NCBI GenBank assembly: GCA_019419455.1
Contig: DXZW01000005.1
Coordinates: 1-7,060, forward strand
Length of the DNA stretch: 7,060 bases
From: Collinsella sp.
Lineage (GTDB): Bacteria; Actinomycetota; Coriobacteriia; Coriobacteriales; Coriobacteriaceae
Reading direction: 5' to 3'
Below are positions 1 to 5,975 of this stretch, piece after piece; position 1 is the stretch's first letter; the number at the start of each line of letters is the position of its first letter. A program made the translations under genes and the position numbers. The notes beneath the pieces were generated by a model. It saw nothing but the letters and a program-made list of their open reading frames with translations. It was not told where the DNA came from and did not search any database.

Positions 1-99
1 CACGGTGCTCATTTCCCAGTGATCACTCGGACCACTTCTTAGTGAACATCAACAGATGGACCTGGCGAGGTCGACCTCTCCGCGCTCGGGCTGCACGAG

Positions 100-810
100 A
101 TGGCGGCGTCCCTGCCCGACTACGTGAGGATGGTCGCCGCGGGCGAGCGGGGCTTCGCCTCCGCCTTCGAGGAGATGACGCGCGTCGAGGTCGCCGCCCG
201 GGAGGTCAGGATCACCAACCAGCGCATTCGGTCGTCGGGGTTCCCCTACGTCAAGGGGCTGGCGGACTTCGACTGGGACTTCCAGCCGTCGGTCCCGCGC
301 GCAGAGATCGAGGAGCTCGCGACCCTGAGGTTCGTCGAGCGGGCCGAGAACGTCCTGCTCGTGGGGAGCCCCGGCGTGGGCAAGACGCACCTCGCCGTCG
401 CGCTGGGCATCGAGGCCGTCAGGGCGGGGCGCGAGGTCAGGTTCGTGGACTGCGCCCGGCTCGTCGAGGACCTGGAGGACGCCTCGTCGCGCGGAATCCT
501 CAAGAAGAGGCTCAAGTACTACGCCCACTCGAGGCTGCTGATCATCGACGAGCTCGGCTACCTCGACGTCGGCAGCGCGGGCGCGGACCTGCTGTTCCAG
601 CTGATATCGACGCGCTACGAGCAGCGCTCGACGATCATCACCACCAACGTGGGGATCAGCGGCTGGGGCAGGGTGTTCGGGGACGACGTGGCGGCGAGCG
701 CGATCGCGGACAGGGTGTGCCACCACTGCCACCACTGCCACCTGGTCAAGATAGCCGGCAGGTCCTACAGGCTGAAGGACCTGCCGAGGGACGGACCCGT
801 CAAGGCGTGA
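100..810 (+). CDS. istB: IS21-family transposition helper ATPase IstB
   Basis: IstB is a DnaA/AAA+-type ATPase that assembles on DNA and recruits and activates the IstA transposase. Visible motifs are Walker A GSPGVGKTH at residues 89-97, Walker B LLIIDELGYL at 146-155 (D150, E151), a sensor-like TTN at 181-183 and a C-terminal DRVCHH...HLVKI...SYR segment typical of IstB. ATG at 100 is the first usable start in this frame and gives 236 residues. However, the in-frame codons just upstream (73-99) read VDLSALGLHE, which looks like genuine IstB N-terminus and has no ATG, GTG or TTG before the stops at 40-45. ATG at 56 is in another frame, and one extra base near 70 would join it to this frame, so a small frameshift is possible. 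A 9-bp tandem duplication inserts three residues (CHH) near residues 207-213. I am confident of the family and less sure that the copy is active. Confidence 0.92.
   Translation: MAASLPDYVRMVAAGERGFASAFEEMTRVEVAAREVRITNQRIRSSGFPYVKGLADFDWDFQPSVPRAEIEELATLRFVERAENVLLVGSPGVGKTHLAVALGIEAVRAGREVRFVDCARLVEDLEDASSRGILKKRLKYYAHSRLLIIDELGYLDVGSAGADLLFQLISTRYEQRSTIITTNVGISGWGRVFGDDVAASAIADRVCHHCHHCHLVKIAGRSYRLKDLPRDGPVKA
721..738 (+). repeat. 9-bp tandem duplication inside istB
   Basis: CACCACTGC occurs twice in direct tandem, and with the preceding TGC it encodes CHHCHHC. IstB proteins of this type, as I remember them, read DRVCHHCHLVKI here, so the second unit looks like an in-frame duplication adding three residues. 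It lies in the C-terminal part of the ATPase and keeps the frame open. Confidence 0.7.
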
Positions 811-911
811 CCGGAATCGGTGAAAATACGTTAGCGCAAGCGGTGAAGCCGCCTTTGCGCGAACGGCGCGTTTGATTAGTGAAACTGGTGAAAATTAGAT
901 TGACGCTAACA
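811..911 (+). repeat. IS21 right end with repeated transposase-binding-like motifs
   Basis: This non-coding stretch begins right after the istB stop. GGTGAAAAT occurs at 819-827 and 887-895, with related GTGAA motifs at 843-847 and 879-883. GCGTTAG-like sequence recurs as ACGTTAGCGC (828-837) and GACGCTAACA (902-911). Multiple repeated motifs at each end are a known feature of IS21-family elements and serve as transposase binding sites. A hairpin GCGCAAGCGG / CCGC-CT-TTGCGC (834-843 with 849-860) lies between the repeats and may also reduce read-through. The boundary at 911 is inferred from the CA terminus and the loss of the repeats beyond it. Confidence 0.65.
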
Positions 912-1175
912 GGGGCGTGCCCGTCGCGGCGTTTCACGGGGATGTCTCGCGCCATCCCCGGACCCCTTCGCGCCAAAGGGACGAGTCCCCTTGGAACCCC
1001 GGGCCGCCGCCGGCGGGCCGTGAACGGCGGGACAATCACTCGGCTTCAACTCGCGATCGCCCCGCCGGCTCTCGCTCCGGCTCCGTTCGATGGCTCCCCT
1101 GGGTCGCCATCACTGCGCCTCCGCTCACCTGTCCCGTTGCACTCCGGTCGATTCGGCCTACGCTTCTCGGGGCAT
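912..1175. other. GC-rich intergenic segment without a supported gene
   Basis: I see no convincing coding sequence here. The open frames that cross it have no start with a ribosome site and read as low-complexity Arg/Pro/Ser-rich translations. Small structures are present: GGGAC-GA-GTCCC at 978-989, a GC-rich imperfect hairpin around 1001-1019, and one copy of GTTGCAC at 1136-1142. It is probably flanking DNA of the candidate oriT, or the edge of the mobilizable element next to the IS21 insertion. Confidence 0.5.
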
Positions 1176-1290
1176 GCAAGATATGTATTCCGTGCAACGG
1201 AATATCTTGCCCGGCCGAAGCCGGGATGTGCGAACCGCTCCAAAGTCGCTCCCGCAGAACCGTGCAACAGGCTTACCGGCTGTTGCACGG
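1176..1290 (+). other. oriT: Candidate origin of transfer (oriT) with RP4-like nick region
   Basis: Three hairpins are packed into 115 bp beside the relaxase gene. The first pairs GCAAGATA (1176-1183) plus TTCCGT (1188-1193) with ACGGAA (1197-1202) plus TATCTTGC (1203-1210), leaving a TGTA bulge and a GCA loop. Immediately after comes CCCGGC-CGAA-GCCGGG (1210-1225). The third is CCGTGCAACAG (1260-1270) with CTGTTGCACGG (1280-1290). The sequence at 1203-1223 begins TATCTTGCCCGGC. The RP4 nick region, as I remember it, begins TATCCTGCCCGGC and then also has a GGC-4 nt-GCC element; over 21 positions I count 18 matches. By analogy the nick would fall between G1209 and C1210 on the + strand. The encoded relaxase is MOBP type, the class to which RP4 TraI belongs, which fits. 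The function is inferred and not shown by the sequence alone. Confidence 0.6.
1260..1290. repeat. Perfect 11-bp inverted repeat downstream of the relaxase gene
   Basis: CCGTGCAACAG and CTGTTGCACGG flank a 9-nt loop. The repeat ends 16 nt beyond the relaxase stop. Read leftward with the operon it could form a stable hairpin, but no T-run follows, so it is not a standard intrinsic terminator. Its core GTGCAAC also occurs in the loop region of the neighbouring hairpin (1192-1198) and, as CTGTTGCAC, over the operon promoter (6107-6115). A protein-binding site within oriT is more likely than a terminator. Confidence 0.6.
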
Positions 1291-1306
1291 ACCTCAGATA
1301 TGAAAG

Positions 1307-2242
1307 TCAGTCCCGGCCTCTTTCGTCATCCACACCCTCGCGAGCCAGCTCCCACGCGGCCCGTATGGCAAGGTCGATTCCCCTTGCCGTGAACCTCATA
1401 ATCCGCCCGGTCGAGCGGTTGACGGCGTAGCCGAGCCTCGCGCCGTTGATCTTCCTCGTCTTGCCGAGGGACTCCGAGTGATAGCGGTATTGCAGCGCCC
1501 CCCGCTTGGATCGGGCGATCTCGATCCCATCCGATTCCAACCGCCTTGCAAACTCTCCGAAGCGGTCGGGGCAGCTCTTGAGCCTCCCGACCTCCTCTGC
1601 CCTCTGGGCGACAATCGCTCGGACCCTTGCGTTCTCGGATTTGTCGGATCTCCCCTTCTTTGCCATCTCGCGCTCCTCGCGACCGGGCTGGCGCGCGTGC
1701 ACCTTCGAGTTCGAGAGGCCCCTTTCGAGCTGGCTCAGGCCGTACTTCGTATCGAGCTCCTTCACCGTTCTCACGCGGGATTTCGCCGCCGCCCTCGCCG
1801 GCCCGTCGTTCAGACGCCGCCCAGTCTCGAGGTCCGTCCTATTGATGGCGAGGTGAGCGGCGAATCGGGCCGATCCATCCGACCTGCACCTCTCCTCATG
1901 CAGCACAATCACGATCTCCTGGTTGGGATAGCGCTTGGCGATGTAGTCCCTCGCGTACTCCATGCAACGCGAGGGCGTCATCGGCCCGCCGTTGCAGGAG
2001 CACTCGTCCGGGTTGAAGCCGATCACCTGATGCTGCATGTACGTGCACCTTGCGCCCTGCTTCCCGGGCCGGTTGTGCCCGGCCGCCTCCCGGGTGGCGT
2101 CCATTTCCTCGAACCATCGATCCTCATCGATGATGTGCTGGGTATCGTGGTCCAGGACTTTCTCCCTGTCCCAATCGAAATACCGCTTGAGGTTTTGGAG
2201 GTGCTCCCCGCTCATGACGCTCGCCTGCTTGATTGCGGTCAT
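1307..2242 (-). CDS. MOBP-type relaxase (mobilization nuclease)
   Basis: Relaxases nick oriT, stay bound to the 5' end through a tyrosine and pilot the strand into the recipient. This 311-residue protein has the MOBP layout: a candidate catalytic Tyr21 (KRYFDWD), motif II around YMQHQVIGF (residues 68-76) and motif III with His115 (VLHEER) and AHLAINRTDLETGRRL (129-144; H130, N134). The spacing matches RP4 TraI (Tyr22, Ser74, His116). Two departures are visible: Gly75 replaces the usual Ser of motif II, and the middle His of the usual H...HxH triad is absent (RFAAH). The C-terminal half is charged and ends with a KINGARLGYAV...TGRIMRFTARG segment. The start is ATG 2242, because AGGGAG lies 7 nt upstream (2250-2255). 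A longer frame to 2293 overlaps the coupling-protein gene and lacks such a site. It is the last gene of the leftward operon, 26 nt after the coupling-protein gene. Confidence 0.88.
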   Translation of the reverse strand: MTAIKQASVMSGEHLQNLKRYFDWDREKVLDHDTQHIIDEDRWFEEMDATREAAGHNRPGKQGARCTYMQHQVIGFNPDECSCNGGPMTPSRCMEYARDYIAKRYPNQEIVIVLHEERCRSDGSARFAAHLAINRTDLETGRRLNDGPARAAAKSRVRTVKELDTKYGLSQLERGLSNSKVHARQPGREEREMAKKGRSDKSENARVRAIVAQRAEEVGRLKSCPDRFGEFARRLESDGIEIARSKRGALQYRYHSESLGKTRKINGARLGYAVNRSTGRIMRFTARGIDLAIRAAWELAREGVDDERGRD

Positions 2243-2268
2243 TTTCCAACTCCCTTCAAAAACCGCCG

Positions 2269-4155
2269 TCAGTCGACGAAGAGGCCGGACCATCCGTCGG
2301 CAACAGGCGGCTCCGCGGCCTCTTCCTCGAATTCGGGAGTCCAGAGATCGACGCCGTCCTCACGACCCATTTGCCTTGATATCAGCCTGGCCTGGTATTC
2401 CATCCTCTTGGCCGCCTCGTGCTCGCGCGTCCCCAGATCGAAGTGCTCCTTCGTCGGCATCCGCGTGCAATCGCAGACAGGGGCCCGGAAGCACCCCGCA
2501 TGTTCCCTGCCCACGCCGTTCTCCGCGGTCTTCACCACGATGACGCCGTCCTTGTCGGGGGACATCTCCGTCCACTCCCAAGGATGAATCAGGTCGTCGG
2601 CGTGCTCGCTGTAGGATGTCGACCCCGTACCGCCCGAAGGCCCCCTGCTCGAGCTGGTTCCCATGGTGTGCCGCGTCGTCTTCCCGACTAGCTCGGTGAA
2701 ATACTGGCGGTCCTCGGCCTCGCCCAGTTTCATGGCGACCTTGACGCCGCAGTTTGCCAGGATCTTCTTCCGTCCGTCGCGCTCGCCGTACTTGTTCAGC
2801 TGAGAGATGTTCTGGACTGCGCCCATCCAGAACAGGTCGTACGAGCGCCCAAGGCTGAGAAGGCTAGGCAGGCACTCGACCTTCGGCAGGTTCCCCCATT
2901 CGTCGCCGAGGATGGACACCGGCCGCGGCAGCTTTCCACCAGCTGCGTCCGCGATGGAATACACGGCAGCGTAGAGCTGCTCGAACAGGACCGCCGCGAT
3001 CGCGTTGTAGGGGGAGCCCTCGTCCATCACGTGGAGGAACAGCGCGGTCTTCTCGCTCAGGATTCTATTCGGATCGATATCATCGCCCGAGACCATTCGC
3101 GCAATCGGCGCCGAAGCGTAGATCCTCAGGTTGACCTTTAGCGTGGAAACGATGCTCCTCAGCTCGTTGCCGCCGCTCGAGATGAACTGTGAGGCACGCG
3201 AGCGGGCCGGATGCCCCTGCGGCAGGGAACGGAACAGGCCCTTCAGCGGCTCACACGGATCCTCGCCGGCCCCCTCCGTCCCCAGGCACATGATGTGGTA
3301 GACCGTCGCGAGGTGCTTGCAGCCCCGCGGGCAGCCCTCGTCCAGCACGACCAGAAGGATCGTCGCGGCGAGCAGCGACCGCGCGGATTCCGTCCAGTGG
3401 CTCGCCTTCGCATCGCCCTCCCCGGCGATGAGCGTACGGGCGACGGCATCCGCGGCCTGCTCAGCCCCCGGCAGATTCCCCCCGTTCGCGAGCCTATCGA
3501 CCATTTCCAGTGGATTGAACGTGTCGCTCTTCTCGGGATGCTGGGCGTCCAGCAGAAGCACCCGGTACCCGCGACGCTCCAGCTCGTCGCCCGTCAACTC
3601 GATGAGCTCACTCTTCACATCGGACACGATAATGGTCTGCGGCCTCGATTCCCCGTCATCCGCCCCATACGTCAGCAGATCAATTGTCGGGATCAGCAGC
3701 GATCTTGATTTTCCGGCACCCGTTGAGCCGTCGAGGAACATGTGCCGCCTCGGTTCGAACAGATACTTGGAGCCGAACAGCGTCTTCTCAAACCCGTACA
3801 CGAATCCTCTGCTTTTCGGCTGTCCGTGCCCGTCCCAAATCTCCGAGCCTCGGATGGTCTCCGGCCCCGTTTTCACCCGCGCCTCCCCAAGTACACCTCC
3901 GTCGGCGGCTCGCTCCTTCGAGGAAGCCGATAGCTGCATGAGCACGAATACCGACAGGAACAGCGCGAACGAGGCGAGACAGCCAGGGACGCAATGAGGC
4001 CCCACGTTAATCCACCACCAAATGGTGTTATCCACGCTCAGGGTGAATCCGATCGAGCTCAGCTCGATTGGAAATCCGAGGATCATGCAATCGAGGGGAA
4101 TGGCGATAAGTGGCGCAAACCCCGCGGTAAGCAGCGCTGCGAAAACCAGCGCCAT
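2269..4155 (-). CDS. VirD4/TraG-family type IV coupling protein
   Basis: This membrane ATPase would dock the relaxase-DNA complex at a conjugation channel. The 628-residue product has a hydrophobic segment at about residues 2-21, a second at about 58-73 preceded by a Trp-rich patch (TIWWWIN, 44-50), Walker A GSTGAGKS (143-150), the NPL motif seen in this family (TFNPLE, 212-217) and a Walker B region VSILGDEWGNLPKV (413-426, D418/E419). A Ser/Gly-rich linker lies at about 499-516, and the C-terminus is acidic, as is common for relaxase-recognition tails. The start is uncertain. ATG 4155 has AAGGAG 9 nt upstream (4165-4170), whereas GTG at 4182 or 4173 would add 9 or 6 residues, and GTG 4182 directly abuts the mobC stop. 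Either way the genes are translationally close. No mating-pore genes are seen, so the channel would have to come from another element. Confidence 0.93.
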   Translation of the reverse strand: MALVFAALLTAGFAPLIAIPLDCMILGFPIELSSIGFTLSVDNTIWWWINVGPHCVPGCLASFALFLSVFVLMQLSASSKERAADGGVLGEARVKTGPETIRGSEIWDGHGQPKSRGFVYGFEKTLFGSKYLFEPRRHMFLDGSTGAGKSRSLLIPTIDLLTYGADDGESRPQTIIVSDVKSELIELTGDELERRGYRVLLLDAQHPEKSDTFNPLEMVDRLANGGNLPGAEQAADAVARTLIAGEGDAKASHWTESARSLLAATILLVVLDEGCPRGCKHLATVYHIMCLGTEGAGEDPCEPLKGLFRSLPQGHPARSRASQFISSGGNELRSIVSTLKVNLRIYASAPIARMVSGDDIDPNRILSEKTALFLHVMDEGSPYNAIAAVLFEQLYAAVYSIADAAGGKLPRPVSILGDEWGNLPKVECLPSLLSLGRSYDLFWMGAVQNISQLNKYGERDGRKKILANCGVKVAMKLGEAEDRQYFTELVGKTTRHTMGTSSSRGPSGGTGSTSYSEHADDLIHPWEWTEMSPDKDGVIVVKTAENGVGREHAGCFRAPVCDCTRMPTKEHFDLGTREHEAAKRMEYQARLISRQMGREDGVDLWTPEFEEEAAEPPVADGWSGLFVD

Positions 4156-4182
4156 GACCACCTTCTCCTTCACGAGAACCAC

Positions 4183-4521
4183 CTACTCTCTCGCACGGGC
4201 GAGTAGGTCGTTGACCCAGCCCACCGCCGTCGAGACGATTGATGTCGCCCGGTTGAGATTATTGAGGACGACCGGATCGGACCCGTAGGTGTTGAGGGCG
4301 CGGACCGCCTGGTTGAGGTTCGTGCCGATCTTCTTCAACTCAGTCCTGATACCGGCAAGTTCCCCCGCGTCGGCGACCCTGACCGGCTTCTCGCCGCAGA
4401 GCAGGGCGGCATCGCGCATGAAGGAGGACGCCGGCATGTTCATGGCCGCCGCCTTCTCCTCGATAGCCTTACGCTGCGACTCACTCATCCGTACGTTGAT
4501 ATGCGTATTCATGGAAGTCAT
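4183..4521 (-). CDS. mobC: MobC-type relaxosome accessory protein (ribbon-helix-helix)
   Basis: MobC proteins bind near oriT and help the relaxase open and nick it. The 112-residue product begins with a ribbon-helix-helix-like region (NTHINVRMSESQRKAIEE, residues 5-22, then MPASSFMRDAAL, 29-40) and carries the family signature ELKKIGTNLNQAVRALN at 61-77. I chose ATG 4521; ATG 4527 and ATG 4512 are close alternatives and no strong ribosome site separates them. The open frame extends to 4680, but that would run through the hairpin at 4537-4560 and overlap the upstream small gene, so the long form is unlikely. The stop is followed at once by GTG codons in the coupling-protein frame. Confidence 0.88.
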   Translation of the reverse strand: MTSMNTHINVRMSESQRKAIEEKAAAMNMPASSFMRDAALLCGEKPVRVADAGELAGIRTELKKIGTNLNQAVRALNTYGSDPVVLNNLNRATSIVSTAVGWVNDLLARARE

Positions 4522-4536
4522 AACCATCCAATCCGA

Positions 4537-4570
4537 GCGGGGCCGACGCATCGGCCCCGCCCCTTTTATT
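4537..4570 (+). terminator. Strong hairpin with T-rich tail, pointing against the operon
   Basis: GCGGGGCCGA (4537-4546) pairs perfectly with TCGGCCCCGC (4551-4560) around a CGCA loop. On the + strand CCCTTTTATT follows, which looks like an intrinsic terminator for rightward transcription. No rightward gene lies upstream, so it may stop antisense transcripts. Read leftward, in the operon's own direction, the hairpin has no T-run and sits 15 nt before the mobC start, where it could restrict ribosome access or be a relaxosome site instead. Confidence 0.55.
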
Positions 4571-4844
4571 AAGTTGAAATTGTTTGGAGCATCTGACCGA
4601 TGCGCCCAATCCTCACCCTCGCCCAGACATCGAAGGGGACTCCCGGCAAGCTGCCGAGATATATACGGTATGGTCGCCATTGTTCTCTATAGATATCGAG
4701 AGCATCGAGCAGGCGCTTCCATTCCCAAATGAGCTCATCGGCCGAGAGCAGAGGAAGATCCCTGTTCTCGGCGCGCGCGAGCTCATCGGACGACAAGCAT
4801 GGATTGGGAGCCCGGTATCCACCAATGTAGGGTCCGGGCTCCAT
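4569..4844 (-). CDS. Small protein of unknown function, coupled to the helicase gene
   Basis: I do not recognise this 91-residue protein. It has a Gly/Pro-rich start (MEPGPYIGGYRAPNP), an acidic helix-like stretch (LSSDELARAENRDLPLLSADEL, residues 17-38) and a Trp/Tyr-rich amphipathic segment (WEWKRLLDALDIYREQW, 40-56). A basic tail VWARVRIGRIGQML (73-86) follows. The amino-acid make-up looks like a real protein and unlike the Arg/Ser-rich shadow frames on the other strand. Its ATG lies 2 nt after the helicase TAA, so translational coupling is likely, since no clear ribosome site is seen. It ends 47 nt before mobC. Its position between helicase and mobC suggests a helper of one or the other, which is inference only. 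Confidence 0.68.
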   Translation of the reverse strand: MEPGPYIGGYRAPNPCLSSDELARAENRDLPLLSADELIWEWKRLLDALDIYREQWRPYRIYLGSLPGVPFDVWARVRIGRIGQMLQTIST

Positions 4845-4846
4845 AA

Positions 4847-5713
4847 TTAGCCGATTTCGGTAAACATCGCTGCTGGTGCGTTGAACTCAAACTCGACAAT
4901 ACCGCAGGAACCGTAACGGTTCTTTGTGATTGAAGCAATGACGGGCCGTTTTTTAAGCAACATATTGGCATTACGCTTTTCGGGCTTATCGCCCTTAATA
5001 GAAAGCGACATAACGAGATCTGCCGAATACTCGAACATGTTGCACCCGCCTATCGCCTGAAGCCCGGTGGTCTGCTTGTCGTAATTAACGCGGTTAATTG
5101 ATGAGATAGCGAAGAGCGGACAATGGGCCTCATCCACGATTCGGCGGAGCTCGGAAGCGACGAGCTTGAGACCGATACGCTCGTCGGCAATGCGCAGTTC
5201 CTGCGGCAAAGAGACGATTTGCGCGTAATCAACAATAACCAGTGGCGGTTCGCCATGTTTATCGGCAACCTCTTCGATTGCCTTTCGCATCCCGGCATAT
5301 TTAATTTCACCAGGAATGATATACATTCGCTCGGCGATGCTGCGGGCGTAAATGTCGAGAACCTTCTCGAAGAGCCCGCGTTTGTCCTCAGACATGCCAT
5401 CGCCGTTCATATCATCGTGCGTGAGCTCGCCGCCCGAGATGCGGGTGAGGCTCTTCGCGAGCATGCTGTCTCGCCCGAGCTCGCCCTCAAAGATGACCAC
5501 CGGATGGCCAGCAATGGCCCATCCGTCGGCGATTTGCTGCATAAACGTTGTTTTACCCGTACCGGGTCCGCCGGGGACGATGCACAGGTATTGACGAAGA
5601 CCTCCGAGGATAGTATCCAGCGCACCGTGTTCGATATGCCCAAGCGGCCTATTCTTTAAGATACGCAAGGCGGTCTCGTCGAGGCCGACGCTCATGGGAT
5701 TTAAAGCCGGCAC
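4847..5713 (-). CDS. Stand-alone DnaB-type RecA-fold helicase/ATPase
   Basis: The 288-residue product matches the C-terminal motor domain of DnaB-type replicative helicases. Walker A is GGPGTGKTT (residues 48-56), Walker B is LVIVDYAQIV (158-167, D162), a long helix SELRRIVDEAHCPLFAISSINR (187-208) resembles DnaB motif H3, and KNRYGSCG (264-271) corresponds to the DnaB KxRxG arginine-finger region. The primase-contacting N-terminal domain of full-length DnaB (about 450 residues) is missing. It probably unwinds element DNA during replication or transfer, though a recombinase-like or DNA-packaging-like ATPase role cannot be excluded. I chose GTG 5713 because GGAGG lies 10 nt upstream (5724-5728); ATG 5695 has no such site. 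It overlaps the upstream small gene by 13 nt. Its base composition is visibly less GC-rich than the mob genes. Confidence 0.85.
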   Translation of the reverse strand: MPALNPMSVGLDETALRILKNRPLGHIEHGALDTILGGLRQYLCIVPGGPGTGKTTFMQQIADGWAIAGHPVVIFEGELGRDSMLAKSLTRISGGELTHDDMNGDGMSEDKRGLFEKVLDIYARSIAERMYIIPGEIKYAGMRKAIEEVADKHGEPPLVIVDYAQIVSLPQELRIADERIGLKLVASELRRIVDEAHCPLFAISSINRVNYDKQTTGLQAIGGCNMFEYSADLVMSLSIKGDKPEKRNANMLLKKRPVIASITKNRYGSCGIVEFEFNAPAAMFTEIG

Positions 5714-5955
5714 GGTTCGCTCGCCTCCAATTCATGGAGGTATGCAAAGAAGCTCGATTCAAGGATGTAAATGCGGCGGTGCAACGCAATCGCGCGCCCG
5801 CTCTCCTTCATCATCTTCGAGGCCGTAACCGGACTCAAGCCGGTTATCTTGCACACTTCAGCGATGCCAAGAAGGCGCTCGTGGCCCAAGTTGGAATCAG
5901 AAGAAACCGCAGTTGATGCTTGTACGGCAGCGTACGGTTCAGGCTCTACAATCAT
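5701..5955 (-). CDS. Small excisionase-type helix-turn-helix DNA-binding protein
   Basis: This 84-residue protein starts with about 25 non-conserved residues. A helix-turn-helix of the MerR/excisionase type follows (LGIAEVCKITGLSPVTASKMMKESG, residues 29-53), then a wing-like AIALHRRIYILESSFFAYLHEL (55-76), in which the last stretch should be an amphipathic helix. Such proteins bend DNA as recombination directionality factors for an integrase or act as small regulators. No integrase is in the window. ATG 5955 has AAAGGA 7 nt upstream (5963-5968). It is the first gene of the leftward operon and overlaps the helicase gene by 13 nt, so the two are likely translated together. Confidence 0.82.
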   Translation of the reverse strand: MIVEPEPYAAVQASTAVSSDSNLGHERLLGIAEVCKITGLSPVTASKMMKESGRAIALHRRIYILESSFFAYLHELEASEPCRL

Positions 5956-5975
5956 GGTAGAATCCTTTCAGGCTA

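Larger units (their letters stand above)
1..911 (+). mobile_element. IS21-family insertion sequence, right part (left part lies outside the window)
   Basis: The window opens inside an IS21-type element. It contains the IstB helper-ATPase gene and, downstream, a repeat-rich non-coding right end finishing in TTGACGCTAACA at 911; read inward this gives TGTTAGCGTCAA, a TG...CA end as expected for the family. Positions 1-48 hold two degenerate copies of a motif about 23 bp apart, each ending AGTGA(T/A)CA at 18-25 and 41-48. I read this as the spacer between istA and istB. The istA transposase gene and the left end are not visible, so the target duplication cannot be checked; a direct copy would be expected to begin GGGG at 912. 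The element lies just beyond the 3' side of the mobilization operon and interrupts no recognisable gene. Confidence 0.8.

Noticed and set aside
42..875. Long rightward open frame overlapping istB (277 residues)
   Set aside because: Arg/Gly/Pro-rich low-complexity translation in a GC-rich region. The overlapping frame has clear IstB motifs, so this is a shadow.
1210..1225. CCCGGC-CGAA-GCCGGG hairpin as a terminator for the relaxase gene
   Set aside because: It is short and has no T-run on either strand. Its position directly after the proposed nick fits oriT better.
879..1430. Rightward frames across 879-1430
   Set aside because: They start inside the IS21 end, cross the hairpin cluster and run antisense into the relaxase gene. 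No ribosome site or recognisable motif supports them.
2243..2293. Upstream extension of the relaxase to 2293
   Set aside because: It overlaps the coupling-protein gene end and has no ribosome site, while ATG 2242 has AGGGAG at the right distance and places Tyr21 where RP4 TraI has Tyr22.
1478..2587. 369-residue rightward frame antisense to the relaxase and coupling-protein genes
   Set aside because: The opposite strand carries conserved relaxase and coupling-protein motifs. The composition of this frame is that of a reverse-complement shadow.
3211..3997. Rightward frames antisense to the coupling protein
   Set aside because: They lie opposite the ATPase domain of a clear VirD4/TraG protein and have no start signals or motifs of their own.
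4537..4560. Hairpin upstream of mobC as the oriT
   Set aside because: oriT often lies just upstream of mobC, but no YATCCTG/C-like or other familiar nick core adjoins this hairpin, whereas 1203-1223 has one.
4522..4680. Extension of mobC to 4680
   Set aside because: The extra residues have no MobC character, run through a perfect hairpin and overlap the small coupled gene upstream. The ribbon-helix-helix begins right after the internal ATG codons.
5123..5659. Rightward frame antisense to the helicase
   Set aside because: The minus strand has Walker A, Walker B and KxRxG motifs in order. The antisense translation has no motif or start signal.
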